Assembly: GCA_964426605.1 (NCBI GenBank)
Contig: CAYRQK010000001.1
Location: 124,001 to 188,000, forward strand
Source of the DNA: JAGQNT01 sp964426605
Lineage (GTDB): Bacteria > Patescibacteriota > Saccharimonadia > Saccharimonadales > UBA4665
Length of the DNA stretch: 64,000 nucleotides
Direction of reading: 5' to 3'
The notes under the pieces are model-generated. The model was not told the DNA's origin, did no database searches, and saw only the letters and a list, made by a program, of their open reading frames with translations. The translations under genes and the position numbers were made by a program. Shown piece after piece: positions 49,203-58,664 of this stretch. Positions within the stretch are counted from its first letter, which is position 1. Each line of letters begins with the position of its first letter.

Positions 49203-50333
49203 ATGATTTTTGCAAACAACAAGGAGCTTTGTATTCGTACAACCCCCGAATCGGTGAGTGTTATTCCATCGTTTCCCAAAACGACCTCTGCTACGAGACT
49301 CTCGATTTTTATCCACCGCAAACTGAAGAAGAAGACTGTGCGCCGCCGAGCAATTGGTTTCGGTCTGATTGTATTTAATGTTGTCTTGTTGGCGTCGATT
49401 ACACTATTTATGGTCGCGGATTCTTCTGGCGACACCCAGCGGAGCCTTGCCTCGGCAACGACCAGTGCGAGCAATGCTGTCACGAGCCCGCTCGATCAAT
49501 TGTCTTCGGCCAACATCGCCCTGACGGTTGCCCGCATGAGTAACTTGCCGGAGACAACCGCCGTGAATAGCCAAGCAATCTCGGAGGATGTTGATCTGGC
49601 CGACTCTTCGATGTCGAATGCGCTGGTGTCCGCTAAGCCTCAGGTAGTCAGTTCGGCATATAAGTCCGCCAAGGATATTCAGACATATGTTGTGGTGAGT
49701 GGTGACACTATTCCGAGTATTGCAGCCAAGTTCAATGTTACATCTGATAGTGTGCGCTGGTCGAATGGCCTAACGGGTGATACCGTGGCGGTCGGCACCA
49801 AGCTGCGAATCCCACCGGTTAATGGCATTGTCTATGTGGTTGCCAATGGTGATACGGCTGATACGATTGCCGGAAAATTTAATGCTGACAAAGCCAAGAT
49901 CATTGCCTACAACGACGCTGAAATTAATGGCATTCAACCCGGTCAAGTTATTTTGGTGCCGGACGGCACCAAGGCGGCACCAGTTCGTGATACCCGAGCG
50001 TTTAGTGGTGTGCCGCAATATGGCTACGGCTACGACTTTGGGTATTGTACATACTGGGTTGCAGTGTTGCGCGCCAAGGCGGGTAGTCCTGTGCCGTCGA
50101 ATCTTGGCAATGCCTCGACGTGGGCTATTCGGGCTGCTGGCTTCGGTCTGTCGACGGGTACCACACCACAAGTTGGTGCTGCGGTTGTCACCAAGACTGC
50201 CGGTGAGGGCCACGTTGCCTATGTGACCGCCGTCAACCCTGATGGCAGTATCACCATATCTGAGATGAATCACTCTGGGTGGAACAAGGTCGATAGCCGG
50301 ACTATCTCGGGTAACTTCAGCTATATATATTAG
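49203..50333 (+). CDS. LysM-CHAP peptidoglycan hydrolase
   Basis: ATG 49203 is chosen; a TTG six codons earlier is in frame but lies inside a TTGCAG/TATGAG promoter-like pair. The protein of about 376 residues has a basic cytoplasmic start, a membrane helix (FGLIVFNVVLLASITLFMVA), a linker, two LysM domains (TYVVVSGDTIPSIAAKFNVT; VYVVANGDTADTIAGKFNAD) and a C-terminal CHAP domain with YDFGYCTYWVA (catalytic Cys) and EGHVAYVTAV (catalytic His). It probably cleaves peptide cross-links during division or growth. Confidence 0.9.
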   Translation: MIFANNKELCIRTTPESVSVIPSFPKTTSATRLSIFIHRKLKKKTVRRRAIGFGLIVFNVVLLASITLFMVADSSGDTQRSLASATTSASNAVTSPLDQLSSANIALTVARMSNLPETTAVNSQAISEDVDLADSSMSNALVSAKPQVVSSAYKSAKDIQTYVVVSGDTIPSIAAKFNVTSDSVRWSNGLTGDTVAVGTKLRIPPVNGIVYVVANGDTADTIAGKFNADKAKIIAYNDAEINGIQPGQVILVPDGTKAAPVRDTRAFSGVPQYGYGYDFGYCTYWVAVLRAKAGSPVPSNLGNASTWAIRAAGFGLSTGTTPQVGAAVVTKTAGEGHVAYVTAVNPDGSITISEMNHSGWNKVDSRTISGNFSYIY

Positions 50334-50380
50334 CGATATTAGTCCTAAGGTGTTATAGTATAGCTCTAGAGAATACCAAC

Positions 50381-51658
50381 ATGTTTGTAGACAAAGTAAC
50401 AATTGATGTACGAGCGGGCGATGGCGGCAACGGAGCCGTCAATTTTCGTCATGAGAAGTTTATTGATCGAGGTGGTCCAGATGGCGGCGATGGCGGTAAG
50501 GGTGGTGATGTGATTCTGGTGGCCAGCCGTAACGAGAACACGCTCGCTACCTTTCGTTATCAGAAAGAAGTCGTTGCCAAGCCGGGCATTGCTGGCAGCA
50601 AGCAAAAGAAGCGTGGCCGTAGTGCCGAAGATGCCCGTGTTAGCGTGCCAGTCGGTACCGTGGCGGTTGCGGACAACGGACAAATCTTGGCCGATCTGAC
50701 TGAAGACGGACAGAGTGCTATTATCGCCAAGGGCGGCCGTGGCGGGTTTGGCAATGCACATTTTGTCAGCTCACGGCGCCAGACCCCCAAATTTGCCGAG
50801 AAGGGTGAGCCTGGTGTACAGCTGTCGGCCACGCTCGAGCTCAAAATGATCGCTGATGTTGGACTAGTTGGTATGCCCAACGCCGGCAAATCGACGTTGC
50901 TGGCGCGTGTCAGCAATGCTAAGCCCGAGATAGCCGACTATCCATTCACGACTCTTACTCCAAATCTTGGTGTGGTTGACGTGGATGATACCAGCCTACT
51001 GTTTGCAGATATCCCTGGCCTCATCGAAGGTGCAGCCGAAGGCAAGGGCTTGGGCCACGCGTTCTTGCGCCATGTGGAGCGTACCGCTGTGCTGCTGCAT
51101 CTGATCGACGCCTACCAGGAAGATATTGCTGGAACGTATACGACTATCGCTCAGGAGCTTGCGAAACATGATCCAGCGCTGGCCAAACGACCGCAGATCA
51201 TCGTTATTACCAAAGTCGAAGGCCTTGACAAGCCTGCGGTGGCTGCCCGAATCAAGGAGCTAAAAACCGTTGTACCGCGCGGTACCAAAGTTATGGCCAT
51301 TTCCAGTATGAGCGGTGAGGGCCTCAATGAAATGTTACGTACCGTCGAGCAGCGGGTTGAGAAATACCGTGCTGCTGAGCTCGCCAAATTGGCCAAAGAA
51401 CCTGACGCTGGGCTGCCAGTATTGCGCCTGCCTGACACTGCCGATGCCTGGACTGTCAGCCGAGAGGGCAAGACATTCAAGGTTGTTGGTGAGAAGATCG
51501 AACGGTTCGCTCATCGTACCGATTTTGACAACGAAGAGGCTCTGCAGCGCCTGCGCGACATCATGCGCAAGATTGGTGTCATGCACGAACTGGTCCGCCA
51601 GGGTATTGAGGTTGGTAACTTCATACAAATTGGCTCATCACAGCAATTTGAGTACTAG
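50381..51658 (+). CDS. obgE: Obg-family GTPase
   Basis: The 425-residue protein has the glycine-rich Obg domain (GDGGNGAVNFRHEKF, GGPDGGDGGKGGDVIL), the G domain (GMPNAGKSTLL, DYPFTTLTPNLG, DIPGLIEGA) and a C-terminal OCT domain (FKVVGEKIERFAHRTDF, ending QIGSSQQFEY). A guanine-specificity motif is less clear (VITKVEGL for NKxD), a deviation worth noting. ObgE assists late 50S assembly and stress control. A TATAGT box lies about 35 nt before the ATG. Confidence 0.95.
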   Translation: MFVDKVTIDVRAGDGGNGAVNFRHEKFIDRGGPDGGDGGKGGDVILVASRNENTLATFRYQKEVVAKPGIAGSKQKKRGRSAEDARVSVPVGTVAVADNGQILADLTEDGQSAIIAKGGRGGFGNAHFVSSRRQTPKFAEKGEPGVQLSATLELKMIADVGLVGMPNAGKSTLLARVSNAKPEIADYPFTTLTPNLGVVDVDDTSLLFADIPGLIEGAAEGKGLGHAFLRHVERTAVLLHLIDAYQEDIAGTYTTIAQELAKHDPALAKRPQIIVITKVEGLDKPAVAARIKELKTVVPRGTKVMAISSMSGEGLNEMLRTVEQRVEKYRAAELAKLAKEPDAGLPVLRLPDTADAWTVSREGKTFKVVGEKIERFAHRTDFDNEEALQRLRDIMRKIGVMHELVRQGIEVGNFIQIGSSQQFEY

Positions 51659-51699
51659 CGAGGGGTATACTCCGGCTACGATTTTTGGGAGCCCTGGGG

Positions 51700-51705
51700 T
51701 ATGCT
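51700..51705 (+). promoter_or_regulatory. -10 box (TATGCT) of a probably leaderless exonuclease I gene
   Basis: TATGCT ends 7 nt before ATG 51713 and rules out the in-frame start at 51701, which lies inside the box. Confidence 0.6.
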
Positions 51706-51712
51706 GGTAGGT

Positions 51713-53164
51713 ATGCCAGCGAGTACGACATTTTTCTTTTATGATCTTGAGACAAGCGGTATTAACCCGCGTGAAGCACGGATCATGCAGTTTGCCGGTC
51801 AGCGTACCGACATGGAGTTAAATCCTATTGGCGAGCCTGTCAATATTTTCGTCATGCTAACCCCCGACGTCCTGCCCGAGCCGGATGCTATCATCTTGAC
51901 CGGTATCACACCACAACAGACGTTGGCAGATGGCGTCACCGAAGCTGAATTCTTGCGGCAATTTACAGATGAAGTAGCCACCCCGGGTACGGTCTTTATG
52001 GGCTACAACACTGTGCGTTTTGACGATGAATTTATGCGCTTTGCACACTATCGCAATTTCTACGATCCGTACCAGTGGCAGTGGCAGGATGGCCGGGGTC
52101 GGTGGGATTTGTTGGATGTGGTACGTATGACACGGGCGCTGCGGCCCGACGGCATTGAGTGGCCGTTTACGTCCGATGGCAAGCCGACTGTTCGGCTAGA
52201 ATTTATGACTAAAGTTAATAAGCTACTACATGAGGGTGCGCACGATGCGCTCGTGGATGTTAACGCGACTATTGCCCTAGCGCAGTTAATCCATCGTACG
52301 CAACCGAAACTCTTCGGATATTTGTTGACGATGCGCGACAAGAAACCTATCAGCAAGCTGGTGCTGGGTGGGCAACCCTTTGTATATACGTCTGGCAAGT
52401 ATGCTAACGAATTTGAGAAAACAACTGTCGTAACGACGCTGGCACCGCACCCCAAAAAGGGCGGTGCACTGGTGTATGACCTGCGCCATGACCCGACCGA
52501 ATTTATCGATTTGCCTCCGGAAGAACTAGTGAAGCGCTGGCAGTGGACCCGGGACGAGGACGCCCCGAAACGCTTGCCCGTCAAGACACTGCAGTTCAAT
52601 CGCTGCCCAGCTGTCGCACCTCTCGGGGTGTTGCAGGAGGCTGATGCCCTCAAGCGCCTGCGGATTGACCTCAAACTGATTGAGGCAAACCGTCGGCTGC
52701 TGGCTGCCGCACCCCAGTTCCGTGACAACGTGCTACGGGCATTAGAACTCATGGATGCCCAGCGACAGACCGAGTGGGCTGCGCAGCCGCAGGCCGTCGA
52801 TGGCCAGTTGTATGACGGATTTTTTGACGACCATGACAGCCGACTATTGCCGGTTGTCCGGGCTGCCGAGCCGGCTCAACTAGGGCAGCTCGTGAGTGAT
52901 GTGCATGACGTACGATTGCAGGCTCTGCTGCCGCTGTACAAAGCTCGTAACTTCCCTAACGATTTGACTAGTGATGAGCGCGAGACGTGGGATAGCTTTT
53001 GCCGTGACAAGCTACAGGGCGGCGGCCCACAAAGCCGTCTCAGTCGGTTTGCCAAACGTCTGCAGGACTTGGGACAAGACAGCAAGCTATCATCCAATCA
53101 GAAGTATATCTTAGAAGAATTGCAGTTGTATGCTGAGTCGATAGTGGTTGTCGAAGAGCAATAG
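51713..53164 (+). CDS. sbcB: Exodeoxyribonuclease I (SbcB family)
   Basis: The 483-residue protein starts MPASTTFFFYDLETSGINPR. The DEDDh exonuclease acids appear as YDLETSG, GYNTVRFDDEFMRF and HDALVDVNATIALAQL, the last with the His-to-Asp spacing of exonuclease I. The SH3-like and C-terminal extension parts follow (KLVLGGQPFVYTSGKYANEF; FPNDLTSDERETWDSF). The enzyme digests single-stranded DNA 3' to 5' in recombination and mismatch repair. It lies behind obgE as its own transcription unit. Confidence 0.93.
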   Translation: MPASTTFFFYDLETSGINPREARIMQFAGQRTDMELNPIGEPVNIFVMLTPDVLPEPDAIILTGITPQQTLADGVTEAEFLRQFTDEVATPGTVFMGYNTVRFDDEFMRFAHYRNFYDPYQWQWQDGRGRWDLLDVVRMTRALRPDGIEWPFTSDGKPTVRLEFMTKVNKLLHEGAHDALVDVNATIALAQLIHRTQPKLFGYLLTMRDKKPISKLVLGGQPFVYTSGKYANEFEKTTVVTTLAPHPKKGGALVYDLRHDPTEFIDLPPEELVKRWQWTRDEDAPKRLPVKTLQFNRCPAVAPLGVLQEADALKRLRIDLKLIEANRRLLAAAPQFRDNVLRALELMDAQRQTEWAAQPQAVDGQLYDGFFDDHDSRLLPVVRAAEPAQLGQLVSDVHDVRLQALLPLYKARNFPNDLTSDERETWDSFCRDKLQGGGPQSRLSRFAKRLQDLGQDSKLSSNQKYILEELQLYAESIVVVEEQ

Positions 53165-53168
53165 CCGC

Positions 53169-53381
53169 TTAGAGCGCGATCTGGTCGAAGTACTTGAGCT
53201 GCCTTTGTTTGTGGAAGTGTACCCATAAAAGTGCGACAGTAAATAAAAGCTGGTGTTGATGTTTGCGATCAAAACGCACTAGCACAATGCTCGTGATGAC
53301 AAAGGCACCCAGCAGCCAGTCGCCAAACGATATTTGAATAGTAGTGCCCGGGATTTGCCCGAGTAAAAGAAATTGCTCCAT
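53169..53381 (-). CDS. Small membrane protein, 70 residues
   Basis: The protein starts MEQFLLLGQIPGTTIQISFG, with a hydrophobic segment (WLLGAFVITSIVLVRF), a basic turn, and a second partly hydrophobic stretch (LLFTVALLWVHF) ending in KQRQLKYFDQIAL. An in-frame ATG five codons upstream is possible. It ends 4 nt from the convergent exonuclease gene. No family recognised. Confidence 0.5.
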   Translation of the reverse strand: MEQFLLLGQIPGTTIQISFGDWLLGAFVITSIVLVRFDRKHQHQLLFTVALLWVHFHKQRQLKYFDQIAL

Positions 53382-53462
53382 ACACCTGTGTCTCACCTAT
53401 ATTTACCACATAGTAATACTTTATTGGCACAAATGCAATAAGATTTTATGAGATGCTTACGC

Positions 53463-53873
53463 TTAGGATTTGCGTCGTGATTTCAAGCGACTGAACCGGT
53501 CGCGATTGAGTAGTGCAATGGCGGTCGCACCGAAGAATAAGGCGATTGCCAGGCTAATTTGCCAGACTGCTGCATGTCGCCAAGCGAGCACAGCCACAAG
53601 CGCCCACAGTAGCACGACGATTGCATCGTATAGCCACTGAATAATGGGGTTCGGAGGAAAGATAACTTTCACTACTTTGCCGCCATTTTTAAGGAGATAA
53701 TCGCGCAGTTTACGAGCCCATTCGTTGTTGATAGATAATAGTCCTAGCCCAGCGATAAACAACGGGATGCCGCCCGGTCCCGGCAGCCAGCCAGTCAGCG
53801 CCGCGGTGATGATCAGCAAGTAACCAGCTGCGTCGACAGCTATACGTTTAGTATGGTTACGTAAGCGTTTCAT
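53463..53873 (-). CDS. PGPGW-type transmembrane protein
   Basis: The 136-residue protein starts MKRLRNHTKRIAVDAAGYLL. The first hairpin contains TGWLPGPGGIPLFIAGLGLL, the PGPGW-family signature, followed by a basic amphipathic stretch and two further helices (AIVVLLWALVAVLAWRHA; ISLAIALFFGATAIALL). The family has no known biochemical role. The start is set by a TACAAT box ending 6 nt upstream. Confidence 0.8.
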   Translation of the reverse strand: MKRLRNHTKRIAVDAAGYLLIITAALTGWLPGPGGIPLFIAGLGLLSINNEWARKLRDYLLKNGGKVVKVIFPPNPIIQWLYDAIVVLLWALVAVLAWRHAAVWQISLAIALFFGATAIALLNRDRFSRLKSRRKS

Positions 53874-53879
53874 AATTGT

Positions 53880-53885
53880 ATTGTA
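53880..53885 (-). promoter_or_regulatory. -10 box (TACAAT) of a probably leaderless PGPGW gene
   Basis: On the minus strand TACAAT ends 6 nt before ATG 53871-53873. Confidence 0.6.
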
Positions 53886-53982
53886 ATACGTATCATTTTG
53901 TTTGACGAAGTATGGGCACTGGGATATGGTTGAGTTAGGATGGGCGAGAGGGTAACAGGACACAAACAAAAGAGGAGAGGTT

Positions 53983-54813
53983 ATGGGAAGATACGGCAAG
54001 GTGGGAATGTTCCGACAAGTTGCTCACCCACGGATTCGCGGTGCGTTGGATCCGTCTGGCGAGCGTAAACACAGCGCTGGAGCACTAAGGCTACAAGACT
54101 ACAAGGCGGACGAAGAGACCTATTTTGTGCCGTCTTTTTCTATTAGACGACACCTGCATCGTAGTGAGGAGCTGCTGTGGGACGCCAAGCAAGGCTTGAT
54201 TCGGAGGCGTCTAGGGCGTGACTTTACAGTGACACCGGCTGCCAACATTGCCCTCAAGTCTATCGAGCAGCATCGATTTATAAAAAACATGCGTGAGGCG
54301 GGTATACATCCGGACCCCAATGAAGTTCGTGATATCGCCTATAGTGTCAGGGATACGTTGACGGACCTGCTAGCGAATGCGCACTCACCGCTAAGTGTTT
54401 CTCTGGGAGGTTTGGGGAGATTTGGCTACAAGAAAAATGCCCTGGCGTATGAGATTGGTGGCTGGCGCGGCGACCGGGCAAACTATGGCCCCAACGACCA
54501 AGAGGGCTACATGGACTCACTTGCCGTATTGCTTGCCGAGCGGCAACGGGCGGTTGATGCCATTGCGCTGGCCTATGGGGAAGCTGGCTTGGAGACTGAT
54601 AACATCGCGCCGAGTCCACATATCACCATCGCCCGCGGCAAAGAGGCAATTCCTGATTATCGGATGCGGGGGTTGCGTGGTGCACTCGCAGACCTGGCGG
54701 TCGGAGAAGTCTATTTTGGTGATCCAGTGATTGATATCAAGATGTACCGCGATATGCCGGTCGAGTCTATCTATGTCAAGCACGCTTGGGATAGTTTGGC
54801 GATGATGGCATAA
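53983..54813 (+). CDS. Hypothetical protein, 276 residues, with a single HxTx-like motif
   Basis: The protein starts MGRYGKVGMFRQVAHPRIRG after AGAGGAGAGG, an excellent ribosome-binding site. The N-terminal half is basic and helical. The C-terminal half has SVSLGGLGRFGYKKNALAYE and IAPSPHITIARGKEAIPDYR. The HITIAR piece recalls one half of the 2H phosphoesterase (2'-5' RNA ligase-like) signature, but the expected first HxT is not evident, so the call is open. It lies upstream of uvrA with its own ribosome site. Confidence 0.65.
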   Translation: MGRYGKVGMFRQVAHPRIRGALDPSGERKHSAGALRLQDYKADEETYFVPSFSIRRHLHRSEELLWDAKQGLIRRRLGRDFTVTPAANIALKSIEQHRFIKNMREAGIHPDPNEVRDIAYSVRDTLTDLLANAHSPLSVSLGGLGRFGYKKNALAYEIGGWRGDRANYGPNDQEGYMDSLAVLLAERQRAVDAIALAYGEAGLETDNIAPSPHITIARGKEAIPDYRMRGLRGALADLAVGEVYFGDPVIDIKMYRDMPVESIYVKHAWDSLAMMA

Positions 54814-54858
54814 AGACACTGGTAAAACTCTTGCCGGGCACGTATACTATACGGGCTA

Positions 54859-57669
54859 ATGAATGAGAAGATTGTTGTTAAGGGTGCCCGCGAGCATAAC
54901 CTCAAAGGCATTGATGTTGAATTGCCGCGCAATCAGCTAGTAGTTATTACTGGTCTGAGTGGTTCTGGCAAGTCCAGCTTGGCGTTTGATACTATCTATG
55001 CCGAAGGTCAGCGTCGCTATGTTGAGTCGCTGAGTAGCTATGCTCGGCAGTTTTTGGGGCTCATGGAAAAACCGGATGTCGACCAGATTGACGGCCTGTC
55101 GCCGGCTATTTCTATTGACCAGAAATCCACCAGCCGCAATCCGCGCAGTACGGTGGCGACGGTCACCGAGATTTATGATTATTTGCGGCTGCTATTTGCG
55201 CGTGTTGGTGTGCCGCACTGTCCAATTGATGGTCAAGAAGTAGTCCGTCAGACGAACGCTGACATCATTGACCAAGTGACGGCGCTGCCCGCGGGTGCCA
55301 AACTGATGATATTGGCGCCAGTAGTCATCGACAAAAAGGGTGCCTTCGAGCATATCCCCGAGCAATTTACGCGCGCCGGTTTTGCCCGAGTTCGCGTTGA
55401 CGGTGTAGTGTACGCATTGGACGAATTCCCGGAACTTGATAAAAAGTACAAGCATACGATCGAAATTGTGGCCGATCGTTTGGTCAACAATGCGGATAGT
55501 CACACACGGTTAGCCCAAAGTGTCGAGCAGGCATTGGAGATTGCCGAAGGCCGCCTGACAGTTGTCAATGCTGACACCAAGGAAGAGCGTGGTTACTCTT
55601 TGATGTATGCCTGCCCGGATCACCCGGAGCTAACCATACCAGAATTAGAACCACGAACATTTAGCTTTAACAGTCCGCATGGTGCTTGTCCGGTGTGCAC
55701 CGGTCTGGGCTCGCGGTTGGAAGTTGACCCCGAACTAGTCATCCCTAATGGTCGGCTAACCATTGCTGAGGGTGCCATTCGGCCGTTCAATCGCTTTCAC
55801 GCCGATGCCTGGTGGATGAAGAAGCTGCAAGCTGTTGCCGACAAGTACGGCTTTAGTCTACACGTGCCCACGGGTGAGTTGAGTGCTGAGAGTATTGAGC
55901 GAATCATGTATGGTACTGGCGATGAAACGTACAAGATATCTTTGGGTGGTGGTCGTACGTTCAATACGACATACGAGGGTGTGGTGCCCAACTTGGAGCG
56001 CCGGCACCAAGAAACCGACAGTGATTTTGTGCGCCGCGACATCGAGAAGTTCATGCAAGAGAAACCGTGCTACAAGTGTAAAGGCTTGCGCTTGAAGCCA
56101 GAAGTTCTGGCAATCACTGTTGATGGTAGCTCGATCATGGATGTGTGTCAGTTGTCTATTGATGAGGCATTGCAATGGGCGAACGATCTGCACTTCAGCC
56201 CCACGCACCAAAAAATCAGCAAACTGATCATGAAAGAGATTTGCGCTCGGTTGCAGTTCTTGGTCGATGTGGGTCTCAATTATCTCAACTTGCTGCGCAG
56301 CGCTACAACACTGTCCGGTGGCGAGGCCCAGCGTATTCGTTTGGCGACGCAAATTGGCTCGGGCCTGCAGGGTGTATTGTATGTGTTGGACGAGCCCAGC
56401 ATTGGATTACACCAGCGCGACAACGGCCGGCTCATTGGCACGCTCAAGCACTTAAAGGAGCTCGGTAATACAGTTATTGTGGTGGAGCACGATGAAGACA
56501 CGATTCGCACGGCTGACTACTTGGTGGATATCGGCCCTGGTGCTGGTATCCACGGCGGCCATGTCGTGGCGGCAGGTACACCAGCCGAAGTGGTCAAGGT
56601 CAAAGACAGTATCACTGCACAATATTTGTCTGGGGCAAAATCTATCCCCACGCCAGGGAAGCGCCGTAAGGGCAGTGGTAAGTCACTGATTATCAAAGGC
56701 GCTCGCGAAAACAACCTCAAGAATATAACGGTCGAGATTCCACTCGGCAAATTCGTGGTGGTCAGTGGCGTATCTGGCTCTGGCAAGTCCAGCCTCATCA
56801 ACGACATTTTGAGTAAAGAATTGCAGGCCCGGCTGATGCGTGCCAATACGGTGCCGGGTCGTCATGACGAGATTGAGGGTATCAAGCAGCTCGATAAAGC
56901 GATTATTATTGATCAGAGTCCCATCGGCCGTACGCCGCGCAGCAATCCCGCAACCTACACTGGCCTGTTTACGCCTATTCGCGAGTTGTTTGCCAGCGTG
57001 CCCGAAGCCAAATTGCGAGGCTACAGTGCTGGCCGGTTTAGTTTTAACGTCAAGGGCGGCCGCTGCGAAAACTGTGCCGGTGATGGCATTATTAAGATAG
57101 AAATGCACTTCCTGCCAGACGTCTATGTGCCATGTGAGGTCTGTCATGGCAAGCGCTACAACCGCGAAGCACTGGATATTCAATACAAAGGCAAAACGAT
57201 TAGTGACGTGCTAGAAATGACCTGCGAACAAGCACTGATCTTTTTCCGCAATCAGCCGGCGATAGCTCGTAAACTACAAACACTTGTCGATGTGGGTCTG
57301 GGCTATATCGGACTCGGGCAACCAGCTACAACACTGTCCGGCGGCGAGGCCCAGCGCATCAAGCTCAGTAGTGAACTCAGCCGTCGTCCCACGGGCCGTA
57401 CGCTGTACATTTTGGATGAGCCAACAACGGGTCTGCACATGGCGGATGTCGACAGATTGCTGCACATGTTGCACGCCCTCGTCGATGCCGGCAATAGTAT
57501 GGTGGTCATCGAACACAACCTAGATGTTATCAAAAATGCCGATCACGTCATCGACATGGGCCCAGAAGGCGGTGATGCGGGTGGCCAGATTATCGCCGAG
57601 GGTACGCCCGAACAAGTTGCCAAGGTCAAAGCCAGCTACACCGGCCAATACCTAAAGCATATGCTCTAA
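54859..57669 (+). CDS. uvrA: Excinuclease ABC subunit A (UvrA)
   Basis: The 936-residue protein recognises DNA damage in nucleotide excision repair. It has two ABC ATPase modules: Walker A GLSGSGKSSLAFDT (about 32-45) and GVSGSGKSSLIND, signatures TTLSGGEAQRIRLA and TTLSGGEAQRIKLS, and Walker B VLYVLDEPSIGLHQRDN and LYILDEPTTGLH. Zinc-binding Cys pairs appear as CPVC, CYKCKG and CENC...CEVC. Length and order are standard. A TACTAT box lies 8 nt before the ATG. UvrB and UvrC are not in the window. Confidence 0.98.
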   Translation: MNEKIVVKGAREHNLKGIDVELPRNQLVVITGLSGSGKSSLAFDTIYAEGQRRYVESLSSYARQFLGLMEKPDVDQIDGLSPAISIDQKSTSRNPRSTVATVTEIYDYLRLLFARVGVPHCPIDGQEVVRQTNADIIDQVTALPAGAKLMILAPVVIDKKGAFEHIPEQFTRAGFARVRVDGVVYALDEFPELDKKYKHTIEIVADRLVNNADSHTRLAQSVEQALEIAEGRLTVVNADTKEERGYSLMYACPDHPELTIPELEPRTFSFNSPHGACPVCTGLGSRLEVDPELVIPNGRLTIAEGAIRPFNRFHADAWWMKKLQAVADKYGFSLHVPTGELSAESIERIMYGTGDETYKISLGGGRTFNTTYEGVVPNLERRHQETDSDFVRRDIEKFMQEKPCYKCKGLRLKPEVLAITVDGSSIMDVCQLSIDEALQWANDLHFSPTHQKISKLIMKEICARLQFLVDVGLNYLNLLRSATTLSGGEAQRIRLATQIGSGLQGVLYVLDEPSIGLHQRDNGRLIGTLKHLKELGNTVIVVEHDEDTIRTADYLVDIGPGAGIHGGHVVAAGTPAEVVKVKDSITAQYLSGAKSIPTPGKRRKGSGKSLIIKGARENNLKNITVEIPLGKFVVVSGVSGSGKSSLINDILSKELQARLMRANTVPGRHDEIEGIKQLDKAIIIDQSPIGRTPRSNPATYTGLFTPIRELFASVPEAKLRGYSAGRFSFNVKGGRCENCAGDGIIKIEMHFLPDVYVPCEVCHGKRYNREALDIQYKGKTISDVLEMTCEQALIFFRNQPAIARKLQTLVDVGLGYIGLGQPATTLSGGEAQRIKLSSELSRRPTGRTLYILDEPTTGLHMADVDRLLHMLHALVDAGNSMVVIEHNLDVIKNADHVIDMGPEGGDAGGQIIAEGTPEQVAKVKASYTGQYLKHML

Positions 57670-57673
57670 AGTA

Positions 57674-57946
57674 CTAAAAGCCCCAATCCGTCGCATCGAG
57701 TATATGTGTGATGTACAGACCAATGTACGCTATCACGGATAAAACTATAAATATGGCCAACATAATTCTTCTGTGTTTTATTGGCATGGTTAGTAGATAG
57801 ATCGCTTGTCCAATCAGTGTGGCGACGGTAACTGTCCAGAAGGTGGACAAATCCCAGCTATTTGAAAGTCTATCTAGCAGTACTATCGCTAGGCTATATA
57901 CAACGAAGCAGACTATAAATGCTTTGTATGTACGGAGCCTTAGCAT
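57674..57946 (-). CDS. Small membrane protein, 90 residues
   Basis: The protein starts MLRLRTYKAFIVCFVVYSLA. Three hydrophobic segments are visible (about 8-25, 36-54, 61-80), with basic loops that fit a cytoplasmic N-terminus. It directly follows the DedA gene on the same strand with one base between, so they are probably cotranscribed. No family recognised. Confidence 0.6.
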   Translation of the reverse strand: MLRLRTYKAFIVCFVVYSLAIVLLDRLSNSWDLSTFWTVTVATLIGQAIYLLTMPIKHRRIMLAIFIVLSVIAYIGLYITHILDATDWGF

Positions 57947-57947
57947 G

Positions 57948-58565
57948 TTACTTCTTCCGGAGTTTGCTCGTAATAGCGGTACGGATTTTGGGGTCTTTGA
58001 GAACGTGATAGAGCGTTGGCAGTAAAAAGATTAAGATGATGCCGAGTAGCAGCGGCTCGATGTATTTATCGATGCCGGGCACTTTGCTGCCGACAAAATA
58101 ACCAAAGAGTGTAACCGACAGTGTCCAGGCGATGTCACCAATGGCGTCAAAAAATATGAAGGCTTTGTGATTCATCTTGCCGGCACCAGCCGTGACAGGA
58201 GCGAAGGTGCGCACAATGGGTACAAAGTGTGCCAGTAGCATGGTCTTGCTGCCGTATTTTTCGTAGAATTTTTCGGCCTTTATGATGTAGTCATGGCGAA
58301 AGACGATGCCGTCCTTTTTGAATAGTCGCGGGCCCAGATGTTTGCCGATGAGATAGCCGATGTTATCGCCGAGGATTGCTGCGGCCGCAATGACGGCTAG
58401 TGTCTCGGGTAGGGACAATTTACCGGCTGCCGCCAGCACGCCGGCGCTCAGTAGCAGCGTGTCACCGGGAAAGATAAAACCAATCATCATGCCCGACTCG
58501 GCGAAGATGATGAGGGCTACGAGTAGTAGCCCTCCGGTTTGTAACATGCTGGTAACGTCAAACAT
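57948..58565 (-). CDS. DedA family membrane protein
   Basis: The 205-residue protein has the DedA/VTT pattern: FAESGMMIGFIFPGDTLLLS (E and GDT motifs), ILGDNIGYLIGKHLGPRLFK, and RTFAPVTAGAGKMNHKAFIF with the conserved Arg and Gly residues. DedA proteins act in membrane homeostasis, several as undecaprenyl phosphate or phospholipid translocases. Four to five membrane segments fit the usual topology. The C-terminus is basic (ITSKLRKK). Confidence 0.93.
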   Translation of the reverse strand: MFDVTSMLQTGGLLLVALIIFAESGMMIGFIFPGDTLLLSAGVLAAAGKLSLPETLAVIAAAAILGDNIGYLIGKHLGPRLFKKDGIVFRHDYIIKAEKFYEKYGSKTMLLAHFVPIVRTFAPVTAGAGKMNHKAFIFFDAIGDIAWTLSVTLFGYFVGSKVPGIDKYIEPLLLGIILIFLLPTLYHVLKDPKIRTAITSKLRKK

Positions 58566-58664
58566 AAACTCACTACAGCGTAGCGGGTTTCGGGTGTGTC
58601 GTCCAGCGGAATCCCTCTAACAGTGGTATACTATAGCTAATACAAGCAAAAGGAGGGATTACGT

